From: Betaproteobacteria bacterium
Lineage (GTDB): Bacteria; Pseudomonadota; Gammaproteobacteria; Burkholderiales; SG8-41
DNA: 48,315 nucleotides
Direction: 5' to 3'
Assembly (NCBI GenBank): GCA_025363575.1
Contig: JANYDM010000168.1
Coordinates: 1 to 48,315, forward strand
Part shown: piece after piece, positions 1 through 7,916 of the stretch
Layout: each line of letters opens with the position of its first letter
Numbering within the stretch: the stretch's first letter is position 1
Made by a program: the position numbers and the translations under genes
Notes under the pieces: generated by a model
The model's input: the letters and a program-made list of their open reading frames with translations, nothing else
Told to the model about the DNA's origin: nothing
Database searches by the model: none

Positions 1-61
1 CTCTCTTTGTCTCCGCGGCGGTTTCACCAACCTGGGTTGCAAAAATAGGAGGAACATGGGG
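1..61. other. Left edge, downstream of cassette gene; attC not resolved
   Basis: If the gene at 62-682 is an integron cassette, its attC recombination site should lie here or just beyond the window edge. A small inverted repeat, CAACC (28-32) and GGTTG (35-39), is visible. No clean pair of RYYYAAC and GTTRRRY cores is seen in these 61 bases, so the attC is truncated, degenerate or outside the window. Confidence 0.25.
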
Positions 62-682
62 TCAATCGCCGCAGCGTCTGAAATTACCTGCCTTTAGGAC
101 TCGATATCGTACAGGGCGCGCCCCATCTTGGTCCGTATCTCCTATTCGAAGATTAATGTTGGTGACCTCAAGCGTGGCATCTGCAATAAGGCAGTTGGTT
201 TTCTGCAATCGCTTAGGGATCCGCAGTTTCTGAAATCCGCGCTCATCTTCGAATTTTAGAGTTCCGAGTTGGGTTGATAAGGGCGTCTTTTGAGCAATAA
301 GGCCGGGTTGCGGGTCAAACCAATATGTACCCGCGGGCCCGTCATCGACACGCAAAAGTCCTCGCAAGGTGAGCTTGCCTGAAAGCAACAACGCACCGTC
401 CGGAATCCAACCGTCGGTGTAGGAGTCGAAGGTCACCTTTGTCTTGGTGAGATCGATTGGCTTATTGTCCGAACGCAACCAGCATGCAGCCACTAGCGTG
501 AGAGAGGAAGGTACTGTAGCTGTTATGTTCTTCAGAACCCTACCGCACTCGCATCCCTGAGACTTGGCGGGCTCGGAAAAGGCTTTCAACACTTCGCTTG
601 AGCATGGCGTCGCCTTTGCAACCATCGGTAGAACCGCGTAGGTCGCCGCTATTGTTACGCAAAGGAGTCGAATACTAACCAT
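62..682 (-). CDS. Exported protein of unknown function, probable first integron cassette gene
   Basis: A 206-residue protein that I do not recognise. It begins with a typical Sec signal peptide (a basic residue at position 5, a hydrophobic core to about 22, cleavage after an Ala-rich stretch near 24). The mature part has several Cys residues (in the first 40 residues and at the C-terminus), consistent with disulfides in the periplasm or outside. The ATG lies directly next to the GTTAGGC core on the minus strand (683-689), so the frame starts within a few bases of a predicted integron crossover and reads away from intI. That is the standard layout of a first gene cassette. Its base composition is visibly less GC-rich than the kdp genes nearby. 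No catalytic motif is seen. Cassette status is inference; the open frame and signal peptide are seen. Confidence 0.7.
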   Translation of the reverse strand: MVSIRLLCVTIAATYAVLPMVAKATPCSSEVLKAFSEPAKSQGCECGRVLKNITATVPSSLTLVAACWLRSDNKPIDLTKTKVTFDSYTDGWIPDGALLLSGKLTLRGLLRVDDGPAGTYWFDPQPGLIAQKTPLSTQLGTLKFEDERGFQKLRIPKRLQKTNCLIADATLEVTNINLRIGDTDQDGARPVRYRVLKAGNFRRCGD

Positions 683-695
683 GCCTAACTTTAAA

Positions 696-740
696 TTGGT
701 TGACGAAATTTAGATGCCAGAATTTGGTTGACGAAATTTA
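696..740. repeat. Two 17-bp direct repeats beside the attI core
   Basis: TTGGTTGACGAAATTTA occurs exactly at 696-712 and again at 724-740, a 28-bp period. It lies between the predicted crossover and the integrase gene. By analogy with DR1/DR2 of the class 1 attI, these could be accessory integrase-binding sites. Each copy also contains TTGACG, a good -35-like hexamer. Confidence 0.6.
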
Positions 741-757
741 TGCCTCCAAGTTGTAAC
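729..757 (+). promoter_or_regulatory. Candidate promoter for intI
   Basis: TTGACG (729-734) is followed after 17 bases by TGTAAC (752-757), a fair sigma70-type pair pointing towards the integrase gene. The -35 lies inside the second copy of the 17-bp direct repeat, so integrase binding there could repress its own transcription. Both the promoter and that feedback are inference. Confidence 0.3.
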
Positions 758-869
758 AGAAGTCATGTTCGTCGGCTATGCCCTAAGTAATAGCGGTAAT
801 CGCAATCCATCTGCATACGTTACTCCTCCTGCACACACCGGGCAATGGCGTGGCTCAATTGGAGGATAT

Positions 870-1874
870 ATGCATGACGTTGGCAACGGTAAAGAAGTGC
901 CTGCGACGGATGCGCGCCCGAAGCTGCTGCAATCCGTCAGGGCTGCCATCGAAACGCGCCACTATAGCCGCCGCACGGAGGAGACTTATGTGCAGTGGAT
1001 CAGGCGATTCATTATTTTTTCAGGCAAGCGTCATCCACGGGAAATGGGCGCAACAGAGGTGACGGCCTTTTTAAGCCACCTTGCGGTAGATGGACATGTC
1101 GCAGCATCGACGCAGAATCAGGCTCTGGCGGCACTGCTGTTTTTATACCGGGAGGTAATCAATGAGCCGTTGCCATGGCTCGATGAAGTGATTCGCGCGA
1201 AACGATCGATTCGCAAACCGTCGGTGCTGACTGCCGACGAAACACGGTCGCTGCTCTCGCATATGCGAGGCCCGAAGCGGTTGATGGCAAGCTTGCTATA
1301 TGGGGCCGGCTTGCGGCTTCGTGAGTGCCTGGGTTTGCGCGTCAAGGACATGGATTTTGGCTATCGACAAATCCTGGTGCGCGATGGCAAGGGCGGCAAA
1401 GATCGTATTACGATGCTGCCCGCGCCGCTGATAGAACCACTACAGGCGCATCTGGCAAGAGTGAAGGCTTTGCACGAACGCGATCTTGCGCAGGGTTTTG
1501 GTGATGTCGAACTTCCCGACGCATTGATGCGCAAATATCCGAAAGCACAGTATGAATGGGCATGGAAATTTGTCTTTCCATCTCACAAACGCTCAGTCGA
1601 CCCCCGCACTGGCGTGATCAGGCGTCACCACGTGTATGAAAACTATCTGATCCGGGGCGTCAAACAAGCGGCGCGCGACGCCGGTCTAGCCAAGCACGTG
1701 TCCTGCCATACCCTGCGCCACTCGTTCGCAACCCACCTGCTTGAGAACGGATACGACATACGCACCGTGCAGGAGTTGCTTGGCCACAAAGAAGTATCGA
1801 CCACCATGATCTATACGCACGTCTTGAACAAAGGCGGCCGCGGCGTCAAGAGTCCTTTGGAGCAAACGCTATAG
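870..1874 (+). CDS. intI: Integron integrase (tyrosine recombinase)
   Basis: Catalyses site-specific insertion and excision of gene cassettes between attI and attC. The chosen ATG gives 334 residues, close to the 337 of IntI1, with GGAGG at 861-865 in front; the open frame extends upstream to 765 but lacks family similarity there. An N-terminal SAM-like domain covers about 18-105 ([16 protein letters not shown]). The catalytic set is visible: Arg149 (GAGLRLRE), Lys near 175, His280 and Arg283 ([11 protein letters not shown]), His306 (LLGHKEVS) and Tyr315 (MIYTH). The insertion at about 205-250 ([18 protein letters not shown]) is the patch that separates IntI from XerC/D and is needed for folded attC sites. 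All key residues are intact, so the enzyme is probably active. It converges with kup, 19 bases apart. Confidence 0.93.
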   Translation: MHDVGNGKEVPATDARPKLLQSVRAAIETRHYSRRTEETYVQWIRRFIIFSGKRHPREMGATEVTAFLSHLAVDGHVAASTQNQALAALLFLYREVINEPLPWLDEVIRAKRSIRKPSVLTADETRSLLSHMRGPKRLMASLLYGAGLRLRECLGLRVKDMDFGYRQILVRDGKGGKDRITMLPAPLIEPLQAHLARVKALHERDLAQGFGDVELPDALMRKYPKAQYEWAWKFVFPSHKRSVDPRTGVIRRHHVYENYLIRGVKQAARDAGLAKHVSCHTLRHSFATHLLENGYDIRTVQELLGHKEVSTTMIYTHVLNKGGRGVKSPLEQTL

Positions 1875-1893
1875 CCGTTGAATTCGCAAGTGC

Positions 1894-3774
1894 TCAAATC
1901 TCAACCTGAGTCCCCAGCTCAATCACGCGATTGGCGGGTATGTTGAAATATTCAACAATACTGCCGGCATTGCGGGTCATTGCGGCAAACAAACGTTCGC
2001 GCCAAAGCGCCATGCCGTCGCCCGGAGTCGGTATCACAGTCTCGCGGCTCACGAAAAAGGAAGTTTCCAGCAGGTTAAATTCCTGCCCGCCCACCTTGAA
2101 TAGCGCGAGGGTCTGCGGCACGTCGGGCATGTCTTTGAAACCGTAATAGAGCTTCAACCGGTAGCAACTGTCGCCCAGGGACTCGAGACTGACGCGCTCG
2201 TCGAACGGGACGCGCGGGACGTCGCGGATGACGACGGTCAGGAAAACGACGCGTTGGTGTATGACCTTGTTGTGCGCGAGATTGTGCAGCAGCGCATGCG
2301 GCACCGAATCCGGGTCGCCGATCAGGAATATTGCGGTGCCGTCGACGCGATGCGGCGGATTCTCGAACAGCATTTTCAGGAAAGGCTGCAACTGAAGCGC
2401 GGACGCGCGCAAATGGTGAAAGAGTATTTCGCGCCCGCGCCGCCACGTCACCATGACGGTGAATATAAGGCTGCCCATCGCGAGCGGGAACCAGCCGCCT
2501 TCGACGAACTTGAAAAGATTGGCCGTGAAAAACGCCATGTCGACGATCAGGAAAAAACTCGTCGACAGCAGGCATAGCGAAAGACTGTAGCCCCAGCCGA
2601 ATCGGATCACGAAGAACGTCAGCAAGGTCGTGATCATCATAGTGCCTGATACCGCTAACCCGTAGGCCGACGCCAAGCTGGACGACGAGCCGAAGCCGAT
2701 TACTGCGGCGATGATAGCTACCAGCAGCGTCCAGTTGATCGCGGGAATGTAGATCTGCCCGAACTCGGTGTCCGAGGTCTGGATGATGTTCATGCGCGGC
2801 ATGAAGCCGAGCTGTATCGCCTGGCGCGTCATCGAATAGGCGCCGGAAATCACTGCCTGCGACGCAATCACCGTCGCGGCGGTGGCGAGGATCACCATCG
2901 GCAGCAGGGCCCAGCCCGGGAACATCAGGTAGAACGGATTCTCTACGGCCTGCGGATTGACGATCAGCAAGGCACCCTGCCCGAAATAATTAAGCGTCAG
3001 CCCCGGCAATACGCAGGCGAACCACGCAAAACGTATCGGCGCTTTGCCGAAATGACCCATGTCCGCATACAGCGCTTCGGCGCCGGTGACGGCCAGAAAC
3101 ACCGCGCCCAGCACGGCGAATGACGCGAACCCATGTTGAGTCAGAAATACGTACGCATGCACTGGAGACACGGCCTGGAGGATTTGCGGCGCCCGCACAA
3201 TGTTGACGACCCCGATGACGCCCAGCACCGCGAACCACAGAATCATGATGGGGCCGAACAGCGCGCCGACTGTCGCTGTGCCGCGGCGCTGCAATGCAAA
3301 GAGCGCCAGCAGCACAGCGACCGTCAGGGGTATCACATACGGTTTCAACGCCGGTGTCGCAACCTCCATTCCCTCGATTGCGCTTAAAACCGATATCGCG
3401 GGCGTAATCACGCCATCGCCGTAAAAGAGCGCCGCGCCGAACACGCCCAGCAAAGCAAGCGGCACACCCCAGCCGGCCTTGTCCTTGACCGAAGCCATCG
3501 CGAGTGCAAGCAGCGCCATGATGCCGCCTTCGCTCTTGTTGTCGGCGCGCATGATGAGAATCACGTATTTGACCGAGACGATGATCATCAGCGCCCAGAA
3601 AATCGCCGACACGCCGCCCATCACGTTGACGGGCGAAAACGGAATCCCATAGCTGGGATTAAAAACCTCTTTCGCCGCATAGAGCGGGCTCGTGCCGATA
3701 TCGCCGTACACAATGCCGAGCGCGGCCAGCCCCAGCGCTGCACGCGATTGTCTAGCCTGTTTTAACTGATCCAT
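1894..3774 (-). CDS. kup: Low-affinity potassium uptake protein Kup
   Basis: Inner-membrane K+/H+ symporter of the KUP/HAK/KT family, 626 residues, the usual bacterial length. The first helix carries the hallmark GDIGTSPLYA at about residues 25-34. About twelve membrane segments follow to residue 440 or so (for example the GDGVITPAISVLSA segment), then a C-terminal cytosolic domain containing DVPRVPFDERV. It lies 56 bases downstream of kdpE on the same strand without an obvious terminator, so it may be co-transcribed with the kdp genes. That would put a constitutive-type K+ carrier under KdpDE control; this is inference. The ATG at 3774 has no clear Shine-Dalgarno site. Confidence 0.95.
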   Translation of the reverse strand: MDQLKQARQSRAALGLAALGIVYGDIGTSPLYAAKEVFNPSYGIPFSPVNVMGGVSAIFWALMIIVSVKYVILIMRADNKSEGGIMALLALAMASVKDKAGWGVPLALLGVFGAALFYGDGVITPAISVLSAIEGMEVATPALKPYVIPLTVAVLLALFALQRRGTATVGALFGPIMILWFAVLGVIGVVNIVRAPQILQAVSPVHAYVFLTQHGFASFAVLGAVFLAVTGAEALYADMGHFGKAPIRFAWFACVLPGLTLNYFGQGALLIVNPQAVENPFYLMFPGWALLPMVILATAATVIASQAVISGAYSMTRQAIQLGFMPRMNIIQTSDTEFGQIYIPAINWTLLVAIIAAVIGFGSSSSLASAYGLAVSGTMMITTLLTFFVIRFGWGYSLSLCLLSTSFFLIVDMAFFTANLFKFVEGGWFPLAMGSLIFTVMVTWRRGREILFHHLRASALQLQPFLKMLFENPPHRVDGTAIFLIGDPDSVPHALLHNLAHNKVIHQRVVFLTVVIRDVPRVPFDERVSLESLGDSCYRLKLYYGFKDMPDVPQTLALFKVGGQEFNLLETSFFVSRETVIPTPGDGMALWRERLFAAMTRNAGSIVEYFNIPANRVIELGTQVEI

Positions 3775-3830
3775 TTATCATATCCAATACGCATCAATGC
3801 ATTGTAGCAGCGGAGCTCGATAATAATTCC

Positions 3831-4532
3831 TCAGCCGTCGATCGCAAGCCGGTATCCCGTGCCCGCTTCTGTCAGCAACAACTTCGGCCGCGCCGGCTCG
3901 GCTTCGAGCTTGTGGCGCAGGCAACCCATGTAGATGCGCAGGTAGTGATTGTTCTCCACGTAGCTCGGCCCCCAAACCTCGACCAGCAACTGGCGATGCG
4001 TGAGCACTTTGCCCGCGTGCTTCACCAGCGTCGTCAGCAGGCGATATTCGATCGGCGTCAGGTGGACTTCCTCGCCGTCCCGGTATACGCGGCGCACAGT
4101 CAAATCGACCTTGAGATTGCCGGACGTAAAAACCTGGCCGGCACCGGGATGTTCAGGCTGCGACGCATGCCGCAGCGCCACGCGTATGCGCGCAAGCAGT
4201 TCGTCGAGACCGAAAGGCTTGGTCAGATAGTCGTCCGCGCCGATGTCAAGCGCGGCCACTTTGTCGGCTTCCATGTTCCGCGCGGACAAGATGATTACCG
4301 GCCGCGATGTCCATTCGCGCAATTTTTTGATGACTTCGATGCCATCGACATCCGGCAGTCCGAGATCGAGTATGACAAGATCCGGCTTGCGCGTCGCCGC
4401 CAGGATCAGGCCGAGTTTTCCGGTCTCCGCTTCGTGAATCTCGAAGCCATGCGCCTCCAGGCCCGTCCGGAGGAAACGGCGGATTTGCGGATCGTCTTCG
4501 ATAACGACGATGACGGGATGCGGCTGACTCAT
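3831..4532 (-). CDS. kdpE: KDP operon response regulator KdpE
   Basis: OmpR/PhoB-type transcription factor of 233 residues that activates kdpFABC when phosphorylated by KdpD. The receiver domain (about 6-120) has the acidic pair at the start (IEDD), the phospho-acceptor Asp56 (VILDLGLPDVDG) and the conserved Lys near 106 (LTKPFG). A winged-helix DNA-binding domain occupies about 135-230 (LTPIEYRLLTTL, the recognition helix region, VWGPSYVENNHYLRIYMGCLR). The start codon overlaps the kdpD stop as ATGA, so translation is coupled. The expected target is the kdp promoter upstream of 12043. Confidence 0.96.
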   Translation of the reverse strand: MSQPHPVIVVIEDDPQIRRFLRTGLEAHGFEIHEAETGKLGLILAATRKPDLVILDLGLPDVDGIEVIKKLREWTSRPVIILSARNMEADKVAALDIGADDYLTKPFGLDELLARIRVALRHASQPEHPGAGQVFTSGNLKVDLTVRRVYRDGEEVHLTPIEYRLLTTLVKHAGKVLTHRQLLVEVWGPSYVENNHYLRIYMGCLRHKLEAEPARPKLLLTEAGTGYRLAIDG

Positions 4533-7285
4533 CGTGCGTTCGCCAACTGCTCTTCTTCGGATGCGATTGGCGGCGGTTCCCCGGTCACGGGAATGGCAAG
4601 CCGGAATATCGCGCCGCCATCGGGCCGGTTTTCCGCGCGTATCGCTCCACCGTGCGCTTCGACTATGGCGCGACAGATCGTGAGTCCCAGTCCCACGCCG
4701 CTCTGCGCGCCCTCTTTCGTGCCGCGATAAAATTTCTCGAACAGCATGTCCTCTTTGCCTGCGGGCAGGCCCGCGCCGCGATCCGCCACCCAGATTTCGA
4801 CTTCTTGCTCGCGCGCTTCCGCGCCGATTTCGATCGGCGTGCCGCCTGGCGTGTACTTGACCGCGTTCTCGAGCAGATTTTCGAGCACCTGTTCGATCAT
4901 GACCGCATCGACGTGGACCAGGGGCAGGCCCAACGGGAGCCTAATTGCGACAGGATGGCTCGCAAGGCGCGCATTCAGGCGCGTCAACACGCCGCCGATG
5001 ATCTCTTCGATCGGGCACCACTGCAGATTCAGATTGACGGTGCCTGCATCAAGCCGTGCCATATCGAGCAGGTTATTTGCGAGCTTGGTCATGCGCCGTG
5101 CTTCTTCGTAGATTGTTTTGCCCAGCTCCAGCCTGCCGTCTTCGGTCAGGTGCGTTCCGCCGTCGATCAGGCTGCTCGATGCGCCGACGATAGACGCAAG
5201 CGGTGTGCGAAAATCGTGCGAGATCGCACTTAAAAGAGAATTGCGCAGGCTTTCCGTTTCCGCCTTGATCTTTGCCGACTGGGCCTCTTTCGTGAGACTG
5301 ACGCGTTCTACAGCCTGCACGATTTGCGTGATAAACGTCTCGATCAGCCGCTGTTGCTCGGGCAGGAACACCCTGCGCAAATTGATTGGCAATAGTGCCA
5401 GCACGCCGATTGCCCCGGCCGCTCCAGTCATCGGGAAATAGACCCCTTCGGTTCCCGGCAAGGTATCGGTGCCCTTGCCCGCGACTTTGCAATGGTCGAA
5501 CACCCACTGCGCGACGCCCAGATCGCTGCCGTGAAAAGAATATTGCATGCTTTGCGCGCGCGGGTATGCAATGCGGCCCTGACTATCCGGAAACAGCGCG
5601 ACGCTCTGGCCTTCGATCTCTGCTCCAATGTGCTTGACCGCGACCTGGGCGATCTCGTCTTCGTTGTGCTTGCTGCCCAACTCGCGCGTGAACGCGTACA
5701 GCACGCCGGCGCGCCTTTCGCGGTGTCCCGCAATCTTCGCCTGCGAGCGCAAATTTACGGTCAGGCCTCCGACCACCAGACCGACCGCGAGCATGACCCC
5801 GAACGTGACGACATATTCAGCGTCAGACACCGCGAACGAGTAGCGCGGAGGCACGAAAAAGAAATCAAACGCCGCGACCGATAGCACCGAGGCGAGCACC
5901 GACGGGCCGCGACCAAAACGCGCAGCCACGAATACCACCCCCAGCAAATACAGCATGACCAGATTGGTCAGCGCAAGATAATCCGCCGCAAATGCCGATA
6001 ACGAAGTGACCAATGCCGTGACCGCTACGCTCCACAGGTAGCCAGGATAGCGGTGCTTGCGTTCGCTTCCGCCTGCGTCGTTCAATCCGAGATAGGCACG
6101 ACTCCGCGTCAGCAATGGCTGTGCAAGCGCGGATGAACCGGGGTCGTTGTCGCTGGCGAGAAGATAGACGTCGAGATCGTGAGCCTGGCGCACGATGGTG
6201 TCGACGACGGAACCCAGCAGCCACCGCCGCCAGCCAAACCGGGTGGGCTTGCCCAGCACGATCTTGCTGACGTTTTTCTCGCGCGCGAACTCCATGATGG
6301 CGGCGCTCATCTCCTGGCCCGAGAGCGTAGCCGTGGTAGCGCCCAGCTCCTCGCCAAACCGCAGGTAGCCCAGAATCCGGTCCCGCGCCTCCGCCGGCAA
6401 TTGCTGCAGCTGCGGCGTCTCGACGTAGGCGACGATGAGTTCGGCGTGCAGCGATGAAGCGAGCCGCTTGCCGGCGCGAATCAGCCGTTCCGCCAGCGGG
6501 CTCGGCCCTATGCACACCAGCACGCGCTCACCGGCGCCCCATACATCGAGGATCGCATGGTCGTCGCGGTAATCGCGCATTTGTGCATCGACGCGATCGG
6601 CCGTACGCCGCAATGCAAGTTCGCGCAAGGCGATTAGATTGCCTTTGCGGAAAAAGTTGCGTATCGCGCGCTCGGCTTGCTGCGGGAGGTAAACCTTGCC
6701 TTCGCGCAGGCGTTCGAGCAAATCGTCAGGCGGCAAATCGACGAGCTCGACTTCATCGGCCTTTTCGAACACCGTATCCGGTATCGTTTCCCATACGCGG
6801 ATTTGCGTGATGCCGCCAACCACATCGTTCAGGCTTTCGAGATGCTGCACGTTGAGTGTCGTGTAAACATCGATGCCGGCGTCGAGCAGCTCGTCAATAT
6901 CGTTCCAGCGCTTGGGATGGCGCGAGCCTTCGACATTGGTGTGGGCGAGCTCGTCGATCAGGATCAGCGTCGGCCGGCGTTTAAGCGCGCTATCGAGATC
7001 GAATTCGCGCATTTGAGCGCCGCGGTAATCGACGATGCGCGGCGCCAGGACTTCAAGGTCGCCCAGGATCGCGACGGTTTCCGCGCGACCGTGCGTTTCC
7101 ACAACGCCGGCCACGACGTCGAATCCCTCGGCGCGCTTCTCGCGCGCTTCTGCCAGCATTGCGTAAGTCTTTCCCACGCCGGCGGCAGCGCCGAAAAAAA
7201 TCTTGAGCCGCCCGCGGCGGCTCTTTGCTTCGTCGCGCTGGACCCTGGCTAGAAGCGCATCAGGATCGGGCCTCGGTTCGATCAA
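4529..7285 (-). CDS. kdpD: Sensor histidine kinase KdpD
   Basis: Membrane sensor for K+ limitation and turgor; phosphorylates KdpE. In order: an N-terminal KdpD domain with Walker A (GAAAGVGKTYAML) and Walker B-like LILIDELAHTN; a universal-stress-protein-like domain about 250-370; four-helix DUF4118 membrane domain about 400-510; a GAF-like region; a dimerisation/phosphotransfer helix with the H box (AISHDFRTPLAS); and an ATPase with N box (ENLLENAVKYTPGG) and GVGLGLTICR. About 918 residues, normal for the family. The longest frame begins with GTG at 7291, but AGGAGG at 7291-7296 abuts that codon. The TTG at 7285 has proper 5-base spacing and is preferred. It follows kdpC by about 24 bases. 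Confidence 0.95.
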   Translation of the reverse strand: MIEPRPDPDALLARVQRDEAKSRRGRLKIFFGAAAGVGKTYAMLAEAREKRAEGFDVVAGVVETHGRAETVAILGDLEVLAPRIVDYRGAQMREFDLDSALKRRPTLILIDELAHTNVEGSRHPKRWNDIDELLDAGIDVYTTLNVQHLESLNDVVGGITQIRVWETIPDTVFEKADEVELVDLPPDDLLERLREGKVYLPQQAERAIRNFFRKGNLIALRELALRRTADRVDAQMRDYRDDHAILDVWGAGERVLVCIGPSPLAERLIRAGKRLASSLHAELIVAYVETPQLQQLPAEARDRILGYLRFGEELGATTATLSGQEMSAAIMEFAREKNVSKIVLGKPTRFGWRRWLLGSVVDTIVRQAHDLDVYLLASDNDPGSSALAQPLLTRSRAYLGLNDAGGSERKHRYPGYLWSVAVTALVTSLSAFAADYLALTNLVMLYLLGVVFVAARFGRGPSVLASVLSVAAFDFFFVPPRYSFAVSDAEYVVTFGVMLAVGLVVGGLTVNLRSQAKIAGHRERRAGVLYAFTRELGSKHNEDEIAQVAVKHIGAEIEGQSVALFPDSQGRIAYPRAQSMQYSFHGSDLGVAQWVFDHCKVAGKGTDTLPGTEGVYFPMTGAAGAIGVLALLPINLRRVFLPEQQRLIETFITQIVQAVERVSLTKEAQSAKIKAETESLRNSLLSAISHDFRTPLASIVGASSSLIDGGTHLTEDGRLELGKTIYEEARRMTKLANNLLDMARLDAGTVNLNLQWCPIEEIIGGVLTRLNARLASHPVAIRLPLGLPLVHVDAVMIEQVLENLLENAVKYTPGGTPIEIGAEAREQEVEIWVADRGAGLPAGKEDMLFEKFYRGTKEGAQSGVGLGLTICRAIVEAHGGAIRAENRPDGGAIFRLAIPVTGEPPPIASEEEQLANAR

Positions 7286-7309
7286 GGCCACCTCCTGCGA
7301 CGGCGGGCG

Positions 7310-7882
7310 CTAATTAAGTTGATCCAACGCGAGATTGAGTTGCAGGACATTGACCCGTGGCTCCCCAAGAAATCCCAGCTGCCGGTCCGCCACTGATTCT
7401 GCCACAAGCGTCCTCACCCTGGCAGGATCGAGCCTGCGTGCATTTGCCACGCGCATGACCTGGTATTCGGCAGCGGACGGGCTGATGTGGGGGTCGAGGC
7501 CGCTGCCCGACGCCGTGACGAGATCGACAGGCACCGGCGCCTTATTGTCCGGATCGGCATCCTGCAATGCTTTGATGCGTCCTGCCACCGCGTCGGTCAA
7601 AGCCGGATTCAGCGGCCCCTGGTTCGATCCACTCGACGAACTCGCATTGTTCGGATAAGGCGAAGTCGCGGAGGGGCGCGACCAGAAATATTTGGGAGCG
7701 CTGAACGGCTGGCCGATCAGACTGGATCCGACTGCCTTGCCGTTCCGCACCAGGAGGCTGCCATTCGCCTGAGACGGAAAAACCGCTTGCGCAACGCCGG
7801 TAACGACACCCGGGTAGATCCCGCCCGTAATCGCAGTCATCACGATCAGCATCATGAGCGCGGGCCTGAATTGGGAGAGCAT
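7310..7882 (-). CDS. kdpC: Potassium-transporting ATPase subunit KdpC
   Basis: Single-span subunit of the Kdp K+ pump, which stabilises the KdpA-KdpB complex. The 190 residues match the family. One N-terminal membrane helix lies at about 8-30 ([18 protein letters not shown]), followed by a periplasmic domain with the conserved blocks [44 protein letters not shown] and [12 protein letters not shown]. The start has GGAGG a few bases upstream (minus strand, near 7890). It sits between kdpB and kdpD in the order kdpFABCDE. Confidence 0.96.
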   Translation of the reverse strand: MLSQFRPALMMLIVMTAITGGIYPGVVTGVAQAVFPSQANGSLLVRNGKAVGSSLIGQPFSAPKYFWSRPSATSPYPNNASSSSGSNQGPLNPALTDAVAGRIKALQDADPDNKAPVPVDLVTASGSGLDPHISPSAAEYQVMRVANARRLDPARVRTLVAESVADRQLGFLGEPRVNVLQLNLALDQLN

Positions 7883-7916
7883 ATCAACCTCCTTTAAAAA
7901 GTTAGTGTGCGATGCA

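Larger units (their letters stand above)
683..869. other. attI: attI-like recombination region with GTTAGGC core
   Basis: On the minus strand the bases AAAGTTAGGCATGG run straight into the start codon of the cassette gene. GTTAGGC (683-689) is a perfect match to the GTTRRRY core where integron integrases cut between G and T. The preceding AAA and the following AT resemble the well-known class 1 attI end, recalled from memory. The region between this core and the intI start carries two 17-base direct repeats, as attI sites carry integrase-binding repeats. A cassette promoter (Pc) would be expected to read leftward here. The best candidate I see is weak: ATGACT and CATAAA spaced 18 bases on the minus strand, about 737-766. 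Confidence 0.65.

Noticed and set aside
1..1874. Integrase as phage or ICE integrase with a tRNA attachment site
   Set aside because: The IntI-specific insertion and the GTTAGGC core point to an integron. No tRNA gene or phage gene is present.
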